From positions 808,501 to 872,500 of the forward strand of contig JAURUC010000001.1 in the NCBI GenBank assembly GCA_030803735.1: a stretch of 64,000 nt of DNA. Reading direction: 5' to 3'. This stretch comes from Actinopolyspora lacussalsi. Lineage in GTDB: Bacteria; Actinomycetota; Actinomycetes; Mycobacteriales; Pseudonocardiaceae. Shown here in pieces: positions 28,053 to 37,515 of the stretch. Positions within the stretch are counted from its first letter, which is position 1; every line of letters starts with the position of its first letter. The notes under the pieces were generated by a model, which was not told the origin of the DNA, searched no databases, and was given only the letters and a program-made list of their open reading frames with translations. The position numbers and the translations under genes were made by a program.

Positions 28053-28525
28053 GCTTCCCCGCCTTCGCGTGGCCTCGATGTCGTCGTCCCGAGTCATCGG
28101 GGCGGGGTGGTAGTACCGGCTTTGGACGAGGATAGGCGTGCCCGCACCCGTGGCGGTAGTCTCGTGGGGCCGTGAAGTCGGCGCGGAGCCCGCTGGTGGC
28201 TGGGGCCGATACGCATATATCACTCACCAGAGTGAAGTTCGCGTGGTTGTTCCCCGCCCCGGAACCGGTTCGGAATGCTCGTCGCGTTCGTGACGTTGTT
28301 CGCCGCGTGCGGAGGTGTCCGGGTCCCCCTTCGGGGTGGACCGCGTCGAGCCGTATTGTCGTCCCGCTGCAATAGCATGGGCGCGAACCGCGCCCCGCGC
28401 CCACCGAGCGACGGTTGTTCGGGTATCGGGAGCCGCGGGCGGGATCGTGGTGAAGCGGCGACAACGGCGGCCGTCGCATCACAACGTGCATCCGCAGACC
28501 ACATACTTTGTGAAGGGATCTTCGA
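28053..28525. other. Gene-free divergent region upstream of uvrA
   Basis: About 473 bases between the divergent maleylpyruvate isomerase family gene and uvrA. A 10-base palindrome GAACCGGTTC lies at 28262-28271, but its arms are only two bases apart, so it is not a standard actinobacterial LexA box. The uvrA ribosome site GAAGGG is at 28512-28517. No other feature was recognised. Confidence 0.5.
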
Positions 28526-31387
28526 GTGGCTGACCGCCTAGTCGTCCGCGGCGCTCGTGAGCACAATCTCACCGGGATCGACCTCGACCTGCCGCGTAAC
28601 AGCCTGATCGCTTTCACCGGCCTGTCCGGGTCCGGCAAGTCGAGCCTGGCCTTCGACACCATCTTCGCCGAGGGGCAGCGCCGGTACGTGGAGTCGCTGT
28701 CAGCCTACGCCAGACAGTTTCTGGGGCAGATGGACAAGCCGGATGTCGATTTCATCGAAGGACTGTCCCCCGCCGTATCCATCGATCAGAAGTCCACGAG
28801 CAAGAACCCCCGGTCGACCGTCGGCACCATCACCGAGGTCCACGACTATCTGCGGTTGCTGTTCTCCCGGGCGGGCAAACCGCACTGCCCGGAGTGCGGG
28901 GACCCCATAAGCAAGCAGACTCCGCAGCAGATCGTCGATCAAGTTCTCGCGATGCCGGAGCGTACCCGGTTCCAGGTGCTGGCTCCGGTGGTACGGGGGC
29001 GCAAGGGCGAGTACGTCGACCTGTTCGAACAGCTGCAGACACAGGGATACGCACGCGTGCGCGTGGACGGCGCCGTACATCCGCTCGAGTCGCCACCGAC
29101 GCTCAAGAAGCAGGAAAAGCACGACATCGCCGTGGTCGTGGATCGGCTGACCGTCAAGCCCGAGGCCAAGCAGCGACTCACCGACTCCGTGGAAACCGCG
29201 CTTCGGCTGGCCGACGGGTTGGTAGCGCTGGAGTTCGTCGACGTCGAGGAGCACGACGCCCAGCGGGAACGCAAGTTCTCCGAGAACTTCGCCTGCCCGA
29301 ACGGGCACCCCTTCGGAGTGGAGGAGCTGGAACCACGGGCCTTCTCCTTCAACTCCCCCTACGGAGCGTGCCCGGACTGTACCGGCCTCGGTATTCGCAA
29401 GGAGGTCGATCCGGAACTCATCGTTCCCGACGAGGATCTCTCGTTGTCCGAGGGGGCGATCGCACCGTGGGCGGGAGGCAACACCGCCGAGTACTTCACC
29501 CGTATGCTGACCGCGCTGTCGGAGTCGATCGGTTTCCGGATGGACACCCCGTGGAACCGGTTGTCCACCAAGGTCAAAAAGGCCGTGCTGCACGGCAGCA
29601 CCGACCAGATCCACATGCGCTACCGGAACCGTTACGGCAGGCAGCGCTCCTACTACGCCGCCTACGAGGGCGTGATCCCCTTCCTGGAACGCCGGCTGGA
29701 CCAGACCGAGTCCGACTACGCGCGGGAGAAGTACGAGGGCTACATGCGCGATGTGCCCTGTCCCTCCTGCGCGGGTACTCGGCTCAAACCGGAGATCCTG
29801 GCCGTCACCGTGCACAACCCCGAAATGGGGGAGATGTCCATAGCCCAGGTGAGTTCGTTGAGCGTGCGGGAGTGTTCGGCGTTTCTCGACGGGCTGGTGC
29901 TGGGCGAGCGGGAACAGATGATCGCCGGACGAGTCCTCAAGGAGGTGCAGGCCAGGCTGGGTTTCCTGCTCGACGTCGGGCTCGAGTACCTTTCGTTGGA
30001 TCGACCCGCGGGCACGCTCTCCGGCGGTGAGGCACAACGGATTCGGCTGGCGACCCAGATCGGTTCCGGGCTTGTCGGAGTCCTCTACGTACTCGACGAG
30101 CCCTCGATCGGGCTACATCAACGTGACAACCACCGCCTGTTGGACACCTTGAACCGGCTGCGCGACCTCGGCAACACCCTGATCGTGGTCGAGCACGACG
30201 AGGACACGGTGCGCAGCGCCGACTGGGTGGTCGACATCGGACCCGGCGCCGGTGAGCACGGCGGACGTGTCGTACATGCGGGTCCGGTCACCGAGCTGCT
30301 CACCAACGAGAAGTCGTTGACCGGTGACTACCTGGCCAGGCGCAAGCGCATCGAGCTCCCAGCCGAGCGCAGGCCCAGGAACCCCAAGAACCAACTGACC
30401 GTGGTCGGGGCCAGGGAGAACAACCTCCGGGAGATCGACGTATCGTTCCCGCTGGGCTGTCTGATAGGCGTTACCGGCGTTTCCGGTTCCGGCAAGTCGA
30501 CTCTGGTCAACGACGTACTGGCCTCCTCGTTGGCTAACAAGCTCAACGGTGCCCGCACGGTTCCCGGGAGGCACAAGCGCATCAGGGGGGTCGACAACGT
30601 GGACAAGCTCGTCCAGGTTGATCAATCCCCGATCGGGCGTACGCCCCGTTCCAATCCGGCCACCTACACAGGGGTGTTCGATCGGATCCGGAAGCTGTTC
30701 GCGGCCACCACGGAGGCGAAGGTCCGGGGGTACCAACCAGGCAGGTTCTCGTTCAACATCAAGGGGGGACGTTGTGAGGCCTGTGCCGGCGACGGAACCC
30801 TCAAGATCGAGATGAACTTCCTGCCCGACGTCTACGTCCCCTGCGAGGTCTGCAAGGGGGCTCGCTACAACCGGGAGACCCTCGAGGTCCGCTACAAGGG
30901 CAAGACCATAGCGGAGGTTCTCGACCTGCCCATCGAGGACGCGGCCGAGTTCTTCGAGCCGATCACCGCGATTCACAGGTATCTGAAGACGCTGGTGGAC
31001 GTCGGACTCGGCTACGTACGTCTCGGCCAGCCCGCGCCCACGCTGTCCGGTGGCGAGGCACAGCGGGTCAAGCTCGCCAGCGAACTCCAGAAGCGCTCGA
31101 CGGGCCGGACCGTCTACATTCTCGACGAACCGACCACGGGACTGCATTTCGAGGACATCCGCAAGCTGCTCGGTGTAGTCAACGGTCTGGTGGACAAGGG
31201 GAACACCGTGGTCGTGATCGAGCACAACCTCGACGTGATCAAAATGTCCGACTGGCTGCTCGACCTGGGGCCCGAAGGCGGTAACGGTGGTGGCACGCTG
31301 GTCGCCGAGGGGACACCGGAACAGCTGGCCGAAGTCGGGGAGAGCTACACCGGCCGGTTCCTGGCGCCGGCGCTGACCGAGCACTGA
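28526..31387 (+). CDS. uvrA: Excinuclease ABC subunit A
   Basis: DNA damage-recognition ATPase of nucleotide excision repair, 953 residues, normal length. It has two ABC units: Walker [11 protein letters not shown] near the N-terminus and [11 protein letters not shown] near 650, with signature motifs [10 protein letters not shown] and [10 protein letters not shown]. Zinc-finger cysteines are at CPECG near 125 and in the CEACAGDG...CEVCKG set of the second half. The GTG start at 28526 has GAAGGG eight bases upstream. It stands alone on the plus strand, with its own candidate terminator. Confidence 0.97.
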   Translation: MADRLVVRGAREHNLTGIDLDLPRNSLIAFTGLSGSGKSSLAFDTIFAEGQRRYVESLSAYARQFLGQMDKPDVDFIEGLSPAVSIDQKSTSKNPRSTVGTITEVHDYLRLLFSRAGKPHCPECGDPISKQTPQQIVDQVLAMPERTRFQVLAPVVRGRKGEYVDLFEQLQTQGYARVRVDGAVHPLESPPTLKKQEKHDIAVVVDRLTVKPEAKQRLTDSVETALRLADGLVALEFVDVEEHDAQRERKFSENFACPNGHPFGVEELEPRAFSFNSPYGACPDCTGLGIRKEVDPELIVPDEDLSLSEGAIAPWAGGNTAEYFTRMLTALSESIGFRMDTPWNRLSTKVKKAVLHGSTDQIHMRYRNRYGRQRSYYAAYEGVIPFLERRLDQTESDYAREKYEGYMRDVPCPSCAGTRLKPEILAVTVHNPEMGEMSIAQVSSLSVRECSAFLDGLVLGEREQMIAGRVLKEVQARLGFLLDVGLEYLSLDRPAGTLSGGEAQRIRLATQIGSGLVGVLYVLDEPSIGLHQRDNHRLLDTLNRLRDLGNTLIVVEHDEDTVRSADWVVDIGPGAGEHGGRVVHAGPVTELLTNEKSLTGDYLARRKRIELPAERRPRNPKNQLTVVGARENNLREIDVSFPLGCLIGVTGVSGSGKSTLVNDVLASSLANKLNGARTVPGRHKRIRGVDNVDKLVQVDQSPIGRTPRSNPATYTGVFDRIRKLFAATTEAKVRGYQPGRFSFNIKGGRCEACAGDGTLKIEMNFLPDVYVPCEVCKGARYNRETLEVRYKGKTIAEVLDLPIEDAAEFFEPITAIHRYLKTLVDVGLGYVRLGQPAPTLSGGEAQRVKLASELQKRSTGRTVYILDEPTTGLHFEDIRKLLGVVNGLVDKGNTVVVIEHNLDVIKMSDWLLDLGPEGGNGGGTLVAEGTPEQLAEVGESYTGRFLAPALTEH

Positions 31388-31408
31388 CCAGTAGTTCGTC
31401 GGTGCGCG

Positions 31409-31428
31409 CTCCGGCCCTCGGGCCGGAG
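31409..31428 (+). terminator. Hairpin downstream of uvrA
   Basis: CTCCGGCC (31409-31416) and GGCCGGAG (31421-31428) form a perfect 8-bp stem with a 4-base loop, 21 bases after the uvrA stop. No U-run. Confidence 0.6.
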
Positions 31429-31579
31429 TGAGTCGATCAGTGGTGCTTGTGGTCGGGCATGCCCCGTAGGGCGCCGTTGGTTTGCCACGTACTGCCGGAT
31501 GACGATCAACGGAGCACCGTCGCATGAGGCGGCGACGAGATCCTGTCGCCCGCCACCGACGAGTACGGCCACGACGTTC

Positions 31580-31862
31580 GAGCTTGCCCCGGAGCTTGAC
31601 CCGGTGCCGGGGCTGTCGGCGTTCGCGGTGGACCAGCACGGGCAGGTTATCGGCAATCCCCGATTCCCTGCTCGGAAGATCGCCCGGCAGCACGCGAAGG
31701 TGGCCGACACTCGCACCGACTGGCCAAGAGCGTGCACGACGTGTCGACGGGCCCAAACCACTGTCGGCACGCGCATGGGGATGCCCGTGCGGCGTGGTCC
31801 ACGACCGCGACCGCGATGCCGCCACCGGCATCCCCGCCGCCCACAGCGGGGAGCACGTCGAA
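31580..31862 (+). pseudogene. Decayed TnpB (IS200/IS605 OrfB-type) relic
   Basis: The reading frame starting near 31580 has [19 protein letters not shown] followed by [17 protein letters not shown], the order of the first RuvC block and the following helix of TnpB proteins, with residues missing between. The end part reads [18 protein letters not shown] and AATGIPAA in the next frame (31761 onward), matching the zinc-ribbon and last RuvC block of TnpB. So at least one frameshift and a shortened middle separate the two halves. No transposon ends, omega RNA or partner TnpA were seen. It lies between uvrA and the DnaJ-NERD gene. Confidence 0.6.
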
Positions 31863-32025
31863 TCGGGAACCGGACCCCGGGCGAGATCGACTACTGTGTA
31901 CTCTCTTTCCCCGCGTGTCGGTGTGCACCCTCAGGGGAAAACGCCTTTCGTTCGACGATCCCCGGGACGCCCATCGAGCGCGGTCGCATCGTCACAGTGT
32001 CGGAACGGAAGGTGGGCGCGACAGC

Positions 32026-33135
32026 TTGAGCGGGGTCGACTACTACGAGCTGCTCGGGGTGACTCGTGAAGCCTCCGCCGCGGAGATCAAGTCGGCTTAT
32101 CGGTCGCTTGCCCGTGTGATGCATCCCGACGCCGGGGGGACGGCGGGCACTTTCCGCTCGCTGCAGGAGGCGTACGAGACTCTCAGTGATCCGGTGCGTC
32201 GCGCGGCATACGATCGTGGCGACACCGTCGACGCCGGTGGGCGTGACACCAGTGGCGGTCCTACCGCCCGCCGCCGTCGTTCGCGGGACACCGACAGGCG
32301 TGATTTCGGTGCCGACCCGAGTTTCGTACCGCCCGTTCCCGAGCCCGACGTGGCACGCCTGCAGTGGTGGACCGAGGTCAACCCCGATCAGCCGGTGCGT
32401 TACTTCCCCCGTGCCACGTACAGCCGAGGCGAAGTGCTCACCACCATCGGTGGGTGGGCGTTGTTGTTGCCAGTGGTGTTGGTCAGCGATGCCTGGCCCC
32501 TGATGTTGGTGCTGTGGCTGATGCCCGCCGTGGCTGTGGCCGGGGTGTATCGTCACGTTCCCGAATACCTGCCCCCGGCCTCGGAAGACCGGGTCTTTCT
32601 GTCCGAGTTCGGCCGTTCCGTGGTTTTCGGCCAACCCGAGGGGGTACGTGGCGAGTACGGTGAGCGTTTCACCGCGGGGTTATTGGCCGACTACTTCACT
32701 AGACTGCCGGGGGCCAAGGTATTCCACGGGCTGTCCTGGCCCGATTCGGTCTTCGCGGACATCGACCACGCCGTGTTGTGCGGCAAGCGACTGGTTCTGA
32801 TCGAATCGAAGATGTGGTTGCCCGGCCACTACACCGCCGATGCCGACGGCACGTTGCGTCGGAACGGGGGCAAGTTCAGGGGTGGGGGAACCAGGCTCGC
32901 GGAAGGCATCGCCGCTTACCGGGAACTGCTCGACGACATCGAGGTCGTGGGCGCGCTCGTGCTCTATCCGAGTCGAGCGGGTGAGATCACGGCGAGTGAG
33001 TCACCGACGAGCGCTCCCGCGCCTCCCATGACCCCCGAGGGGTTCGTCCGGGAGATCGGGCATTACCTGGCACGGGATCCTGCCAGCGTGCATCGTGACG
33101 CCTTCCGCGCCGTGTTGGCCCGCGTCGTTCCCTGA
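32026..33135 (+). CDS. DnaJ-domain membrane protein with NERD-like nuclease domain
   Basis: 369 residues in three parts. A J-domain at 5-65 has the HPD signature (H33-P34-D35) that stimulates Hsp70 ATPases. An RRRR linker follows, then two membrane helices at about 136-155 and 157-175. The C-terminal 190-320 region resembles the NERD family: DIDHAVLCG then LVLIESKMW gives D244/D246, E259 and K261, the layout of a PD-(D/E)XK nuclease site. The start is a TTG at 32026 with AGGTGG ten bases upstream, because the J-domain begins just after it. The joining of a co-chaperone to a membrane nuclease-like domain is rare; the function is unknown. Confidence 0.7.
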   Translation: MSGVDYYELLGVTREASAAEIKSAYRSLARVMHPDAGGTAGTFRSLQEAYETLSDPVRRAAYDRGDTVDAGGRDTSGGPTARRRRSRDTDRRDFGADPSFVPPVPEPDVARLQWWTEVNPDQPVRYFPRATYSRGEVLTTIGGWALLLPVVLVSDAWPLMLVLWLMPAVAVAGVYRHVPEYLPPASEDRVFLSEFGRSVVFGQPEGVRGEYGERFTAGLLADYFTRLPGAKVFHGLSWPDSVFADIDHAVLCGKRLVLIESKMWLPGHYTADADGTLRRNGGKFRGGGTRLAEGIAAYRELLDDIEVVGALVLYPSRAGEITASESPTSAPAPPMTPEGFVREIGHYLARDPASVHRDAFRAVLARVVP

Positions 33136-33172
33136 GGATTTCCACCGTTGGCACTCCACGCCTGATTCGCGG

Positions 33173-33221
33173 TTATCCCCCGGTTTTCCATCGCCTGTTT
33201 CGGAATGCCGAAGGGGGATAA
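33173..33221. repeat. Inverted repeat with nested hairpin after DnaJ-NERD gene
   Basis: TTATCCCCC (33173-33181) pairs with GGGGGATAA (33213-33221), and a TTCGG-AATG-CCGAA hairpin (33199-33212) lies directly inside the right arm. It could end the DnaJ-NERD transcript 37 bases after the stop, but no U-run follows. Confidence 0.45.
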
Positions 33222-33318
33222 AAATGATCTTCTTGAATCCCACCGTCGGTGCGATGGCTGCACTCGCGTGCCCCCGTGGGCCGTGTTCCGGTTTCCCGGG
33301 TTGGGATCAGCCGCCCCG

Positions 33319-33354
33319 AAAATACGAACAACAGAGCGGTATAATTCGTATTTT
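33319..33354 (+). terminator. AT-rich hairpin followed by T-run
   Basis: AAAATACGAA (33319-33328) and TTCGTATTTT (33345-33354) form a perfect 10-bp stem with a 16-base loop, followed by two further T residues. It looks like an intrinsic terminator for plus-strand transcription, or a regulator site ahead of the MFS gene. Confidence 0.5.
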
Positions 33355-33563
33355 TTGGCTCCGAGTGATGATCTTGATCGCCTTCGGCGGATGTTTCCTT
33401 CTCGGGAAGAATCGTTAATTTCGGACTGAATTTTCCCTCTATCTACGGTCGCTCGAAAGAATGACAAAGTGCTGACCGGCCGTTTTCTTTGTTCTGGGTG
33501 TTCTATGAAGAGAATTCATTTGGTAATGTCGCTTCGCAATTCCCGGAAAATGAAATGTGATTC

Positions 33564-34964
33564 ATGTTGAATGACACTACTGGATCCGCCGGGAACCACT
33601 CCGGCGTTTCGAACAGGAACAAGATCAACATCCTCTCGTTTTTGCTGTCCGCATCCGGAATACTGATCGTCGCGATCAATCTGCGTCCCGCGATAGCTTC
33701 GGTGGCGCCATTGGTGGGGCAGATCCAGTCGGATACCGGTTTGTCGAACACCGCTACCGGACTGCTCACCACGGTTCCGCTGCTGTGCTTCGTGCTGCTG
33801 TCCACCACCGCGCCACGATTGGGAAGGCGCTACGGCGAGGAACGCACCATAGCGGTGGCACTGCTGTTGCTGTTCGCCGGAATCCTGCTGCGAGTGGTTC
33901 CGGCCTCCGCCGCGTTGTTCGGTGGAACGATACTGGTGGGCATCGCGATTACCGGCGGAAACGTACTCCTTCCCACGGTGATCAAGAAACGTTTCGGCGC
34001 GCAGAGCGGCGTCATGACGGGGCTGTACACGATGGGAATCAGTATCGGTACCGCGGCGGCAGCCGGACTGACGATTCCCTGGCAGCATTTCACCGGCCTC
34101 GGTTGGCGCGCCACATTGGCGGTGTGGGCCGTTCCCGCCGTGCTGGCCGTTGTGCTGTGGCTCCCCCAGCACCGTGATCCGACGGGTTCCACGGCGGACG
34201 CCATCGGTGACGCCCGGGGCGGACAAGCCTGGCGGAGTCCGTTGGGGTGGGGTGTCACCGGTTTCTTCGCTCTGCTGTCACTGACGTTCTACACCGTCAT
34301 CGCCTGGTTGCCGAAGATACTCACCGACAACGGTATGGACCCCACGACCGGTGGACAGATGCTTTCACTGGCCAACCTCGTCGGGATTCCCTTCTCGCTG
34401 GCGGCACCCATAATGGCGGCCCGCAGCAGCCGTCAGGTCTGGATCACCACGACCTTCCCCGCCATGTTGCTGATCGGGTTGCTCGGGCTGACCCTCTCAC
34501 CACCAAGCGGTGCGCTGCTCTGTGTGCTGGTGCTGGGGGTGGGGCTCGGCGGGACGATCGGGATCGGATTCATGCTCGTCGTCCTGCGCGCGGCTGACGC
34601 GAGGGGAGCCGCAGCACTGGCGGCGATGTCGCAGACGGCCGGGTACCTGGTGGCCGCCACCGGGCCGATACTCACCGGTGCGCTGCGCGATCTCACCGGC
34701 TCGTGGACACTGCCGTTGCTTTCGTTGTGCCTGCTGGTCGCCGTTCAAATCCCGGTGGGGATCTACGTGGGACAGAGTCGCCAGTTCGGTGCGGCGGCCG
34801 ACGCCGGCCGCGTGGTACTGCGTTCCCGGGCCCCGCGGCCGTACTACGTGGACTCCGAGGCGGGACTCGCCAACACAGGAGAGGAGGACTCGCGGGATTC
34901 GCACGCCTCCGACGCGGACAGGGGGGTCAGGCAGAAAGGTGAGCCGGCCGGACGGGACACCTGA
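33564..34964 (+). CDS. MFS transporter, CynX/NimT type
   Basis: 466 residues with about twelve helices. The first loop has AINLRPAIASVAPLVG and the helix that follows TGLLTTVPLLCF, typical for the CynX/NimT (cyanate, nitroimidazole) branch of the major facilitator family; the PRLGRRYGEERT loop follows. The last 60 residues form a charged cytoplasmic tail. The substrate is unknown. The ATG at 33564 lies in AT-rich sequence without a clear ribosome site. Confidence 0.85.
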   Translation: MLNDTTGSAGNHSGVSNRNKINILSFLLSASGILIVAINLRPAIASVAPLVGQIQSDTGLSNTATGLLTTVPLLCFVLLSTTAPRLGRRYGEERTIAVALLLLFAGILLRVVPASAALFGGTILVGIAITGGNVLLPTVIKKRFGAQSGVMTGLYTMGISIGTAAAAGLTIPWQHFTGLGWRATLAVWAVPAVLAVVLWLPQHRDPTGSTADAIGDARGGQAWRSPLGWGVTGFFALLSLTFYTVIAWLPKILTDNGMDPTTGGQMLSLANLVGIPFSLAAPIMAARSSRQVWITTTFPAMLLIGLLGLTLSPPSGALLCVLVLGVGLGGTIGIGFMLVVLRAADARGAAALAAMSQTAGYLVAATGPILTGALRDLTGSWTLPLLSLCLLVAVQIPVGIYVGQSRQFGAAADAGRVVLRSRAPRPYYVDSEAGLANTGEEDSRDSHASDADRGVRQKGEPAGRDT

Positions 34965-35023
34965 GGCGATCGGTGACGCCACCGACTGGTGCCTTGCCGC
35001 GGTCGCGTCGATCGGCGGTCCGC

Positions 35024-36622
35024 TCAACGCGGTTTACCGGGTACGCCCGGGCGCCGTTGCCAGGGCAGTGGTCCCTGTAACGGCCGGAACTGTACTCCGA
35101 CCGCCGTCAACCGTGCGAGATGCTCCGTGGTCAACCGAGTCCGGAAGTCCGAGAAGTTCCGGACGGCGGTAGACGACCAGGCGACCTCGGCGAACGCGCA
35201 CAGTCTGGGAAAGGCGGCGTAGTCGACCCTGGAGGGCGAGTCGAGGTGCTCGGTCCACACCTGTGCCTGCGCTCCCAGCACACGCCGGGACAACGCACTC
35301 GGTGACTCGGCTGGTACCGGATCGTAGGCGTAGACGTCCTCGAGAGTGTTCACGAATCCGACCGGAACCGGCTCCTCGGAGCCCGCTGCCTGTCGATGGT
35401 CCAGGTACACCCGCTGCTCGGGGCACATGACAGTGTCGTAACCCGCCCTGGCAGCCCGGACTCCGCCCTGCTCGTCACGCCACGAGGCGACGATGCTACT
35501 GGCCGGCAACGATTCGCCGGAGTCGAGCATCTCGTCCCAGCCGATCGCTCGTCTGCCGCTGGCGTGCAGGTGTTCGATGATCCGGCGCAGGAACCAGCCG
35601 TGCAGCTTCGCGGGTTCCGAGAGACCGAGCTGCCTGCTGCGTCGCACGCACCGTGGGCTGCGTTCCCACTCATCGGTCGGCACCTCGTCGCCTCCCACAC
35701 AGATGACGGGGGAGGGAAATACGCTGAGCACGTGGTCGAACACACGGCAGAAGAACTCCACCGTGCTTTCCTCCGCGTTGAGTACGTGTTCGCTGATCCC
35801 CCAGCCGGTCCACACATCCAACTGCCGGTGTGGTTCGTTGCCCAGCTCCGGATAGGAGGCGATGGCAGCCTGGCAGTGGCCCGGTACGTCGATCTCGGGG
35901 ACGACGGTGATCCGGTGCTCGGCCGCGTAGGAGACGATCTCTGCCAGATCCGCTCCGGTGTAGTAGCCCCCGTGCGGGCGTTCGGTGCGTCCCGCTTCGG
36001 GGCCGGCACCGAGCTGTGAATCCTTTCGCCAGGCCCCTACCTCGGTGAGCCGGGGCAGGCCGGGGACTTCGATCCGCCATCCCTGATCGTCGGTCAGGTG
36101 CAGGTGCAGCACGTTGAGCTTGTGCGCCGCCAGCAGTTCGACGAAGCGCAACACCTCTCGCTTGGGCATGAAGTGCCGCGCGAGATCAAGGTGACAGCCA
36201 CGCCAGGAGAACCGGGGCCGGTCCTCGATCTCGCCGCACGGCAATCGCCACGGTCCCCGGCGCGTCGGCGCCGCGCGCCACGCGTCGGCTCCCAGCAGCT
36301 GCCGCAGGGTTTGGGCCGCGTAGTGGGCACCGTCCTCGTCGTGGGCACGAATCCGGATTTCGTGCTCGGTGATGTCGAGCCGGTATCCCTCGCGGGCGTC
36401 GATTTCCTCCGGGGCTATCAGGAACGTGATGTCGGCGTGCTCGGACTCGCGAAGCGGTAGTCCGACAGCCGCGCCCACGTGCCGGCGAAACCAGTCGCAC
36501 GCGGCGGAGTCGCCCGCGAGCGTGGTGTCGCCGTCCAGCACGAAGCTGCCCCGGCCGGGGCGCACCACCGTGGGGCGGGGAATCACCGAGTCCAACGGAA
36601 GGGGAGAGGCATTGCTGCTCAC
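35024..36622 (-). CDS. Beta-N-acetylhexosaminidase, GH20, cytoplasmic
   Basis: 532 residues. The GH20 catalytic pair D312-E313 lies in ICVGGDEVPTDEW, and the substrate-site region LHLHLTDDQGWRIEV and EIDVPGHCQAA are intact. The N-terminal domain (about 10-130) is the usual GH20b cap. No signal peptide is present, so it should work inside the cell, releasing N-acetylglucosamine from imported chitobiose-like sugars. The GTG at 36622 overlaps the preceding permease stop as GTGA, which shows it is the last gene of the sugar-import operon; a far longer upstream frame is an artefact. Confidence 0.93.
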   Translation of the reverse strand: MSSNASPLPLDSVIPRPTVVRPGRGSFVLDGDTTLAGDSAACDWFRRHVGAAVGLPLRESEHADITFLIAPEEIDAREGYRLDITEHEIRIRAHDEDGAHYAAQTLRQLLGADAWRAAPTRRGPWRLPCGEIEDRPRFSWRGCHLDLARHFMPKREVLRFVELLAAHKLNVLHLHLTDDQGWRIEVPGLPRLTEVGAWRKDSQLGAGPEAGRTERPHGGYYTGADLAEIVSYAAEHRITVVPEIDVPGHCQAAIASYPELGNEPHRQLDVWTGWGISEHVLNAEESTVEFFCRVFDHVLSVFPSPVICVGGDEVPTDEWERSPRCVRRSRQLGLSEPAKLHGWFLRRIIEHLHASGRRAIGWDEMLDSGESLPASSIVASWRDEQGGVRAARAGYDTVMCPEQRVYLDHRQAAGSEEPVPVGFVNTLEDVYAYDPVPAESPSALSRRVLGAQAQVWTEHLDSPSRVDYAAFPRLCAFAEVAWSSTAVRNFSDFRTRLTTEHLARLTAVGVQFRPLQGPLPWQRRPGVPGKPR

Positions 36623-37515
36623 GCTTTCACCGCCCCTGCTATGCCGGAGACCAGATGGCGTTGTACGAACACGAAGAACACCAGGACCGGGATCGTCATC
36701 AGGGTGGATCCCGCCATGATGGCGCCCCAGTCGTTGCCCGTCGGTTTGAAGAAGACCAGGATCGCCAACGGGAGTGTCTGGTTCTCCGTCGCCGAGATGA
36801 TGAACGTCTTGGCGAACAGGAAGTCGTTCCACGCGTGGATGAAAGACAGCACGCTCATCGCCACAAGTCCCGGAGCGACCAGGGGAAAGAGTACTTGCCA
36901 CGTGAATCGGAACCTGCCCGCTCCGTCCAGTGTGGCGGCTTCTTCGAGCTCGGCCGGAACCGCGGCGACGAAGCCGCGAAGCATCCATATCGCGAACGGC
37001 AGGCTGAAGGCCAGGTGCACCAGAATCAACGAGCCGAGGTGGTTCAACCCGAACCAAGGGGCCACCGAACCGACCGAACGCATCAGGAAGAACAGCGGAA
37101 TGGTCAGCGCCTCCACCGGAACCATTTGCGCCACCAGAATCATGATCAGCAGCACGGTTCGACCGCGGAAACGGAACCGTGTAAGTGCCACAGCGGCCAG
37201 AAACGACATCACGAGCGAGATCAGCACCACCACCCCGGCAACGATCACGCTGTTCAGGAAGTACCTGCCGAAATCGTCCACGGTGAACACTTGCCGGAAG
37301 TTTTCCAGCGTGGGCGAGAGCGTCCACGGGCGCGGATCGGTGGACTGGATCTGCCCGTCCGGTTTGAAGGCGGTGAGCACCATCCAGTAGAGCGGAAAGG
37401 CGATGGTGGCCGCCACGAGCACCGTCGCGATCTCGGCCAGTGTTCTCCCGGGGCGTTTTCCCGGCAGTACGCGGCCGATGAGACCCCGTTTCGGGGCGCG
37501 TGCCGCTGTGGTCAT
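36619..37515 (-). CDS. ABC sugar permease, MalG type
   Basis: 298 residues, six helices, CUT1 family. The cytoplasmic EAA loop that docks with the ATPase reads ELEEAATLDGAGRFRFTWQV, ending in PLVAPG. It overlaps the upstream permease (ATGA at 37512-37515) and the GH20 gene (GTGA at 36619-36622), so expression is coupled. By position it corresponds to DasC of Streptomyces chitobiose importers, but substrate is inferred. Confidence 0.9.
   Translation of the reverse strand: MTTAARAPKRGLIGRVLPGKRPGRTLAEIATVLVAATIAFPLYWMVLTAFKPDGQIQSTDPRPWTLSPTLENFRQVFTVDDFGRYFLNSVIVAGVVVLISLVMSFLAAVALTRFRFRGRTVLLIMILVAQMVPVEALTIPLFFLMRSVGSVAPWFGLNHLGSLILVHLAFSLPFAIWMLRGFVAAVPAELEEAATLDGAGRFRFTWQVLFPLVAPGLVAMSVLSFIHAWNDFLFAKTFIISATENQTLPLAILVFFKPTGNDWGAIMAGSTLMTIPVLVFFVFVQRHLVSGIAGAVKA

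Larger units (their letters stand above)
31388..32025. other. Region without intact genes, uvrA to DnaJ-NERD
   Basis: This 638-base stretch holds the uvrA hairpin, the TnpB relic and the ribosome site of the next gene (AGGTGG at about 32010-32015). Other open frames here are artefacts. Confidence 0.5.
33136..33563. other. AT-rich gene-free region upstream of the MFS exporter
   Basis: This 428-base gap is clearly richer in A and T than its surroundings. It holds two inverted repeats (33173-33221 and 33319-33354) and the promoter region of the following transporter. No convincing gene was seen. The composition may mark foreign DNA or simply a large regulatory region. Confidence 0.5.

Noticed and set aside
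28262..28271. LexA (SOS) box before uvrA
   Set aside because: GAACCGGTTC has only two bases between GAAC and GTTC instead of four, so it does not fit the actinobacterial SOS box.
30113..31831. 572-codon open frame antisense to uvrA, and a similar one at 28700-30037
   Set aside because: Both lie opposite uvrA, which has every expected motif. Composition artefacts.
31996..32029. Short coupled leader peptide ending TTGA at the DnaJ-NERD start
   Set aside because: A GTG-started ten-codon frame ends across the TTG start, which could couple translation, but it is too short to support and is the tail of a noise frame.
36623..37327. N-terminal extension of the GH20 hexosaminidase to 767 residues
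   Set aside because: The extra part lies within the permease gene in another frame; the GTG at 36622 overlaps the permease stop in GTGA form and starts the known domain.
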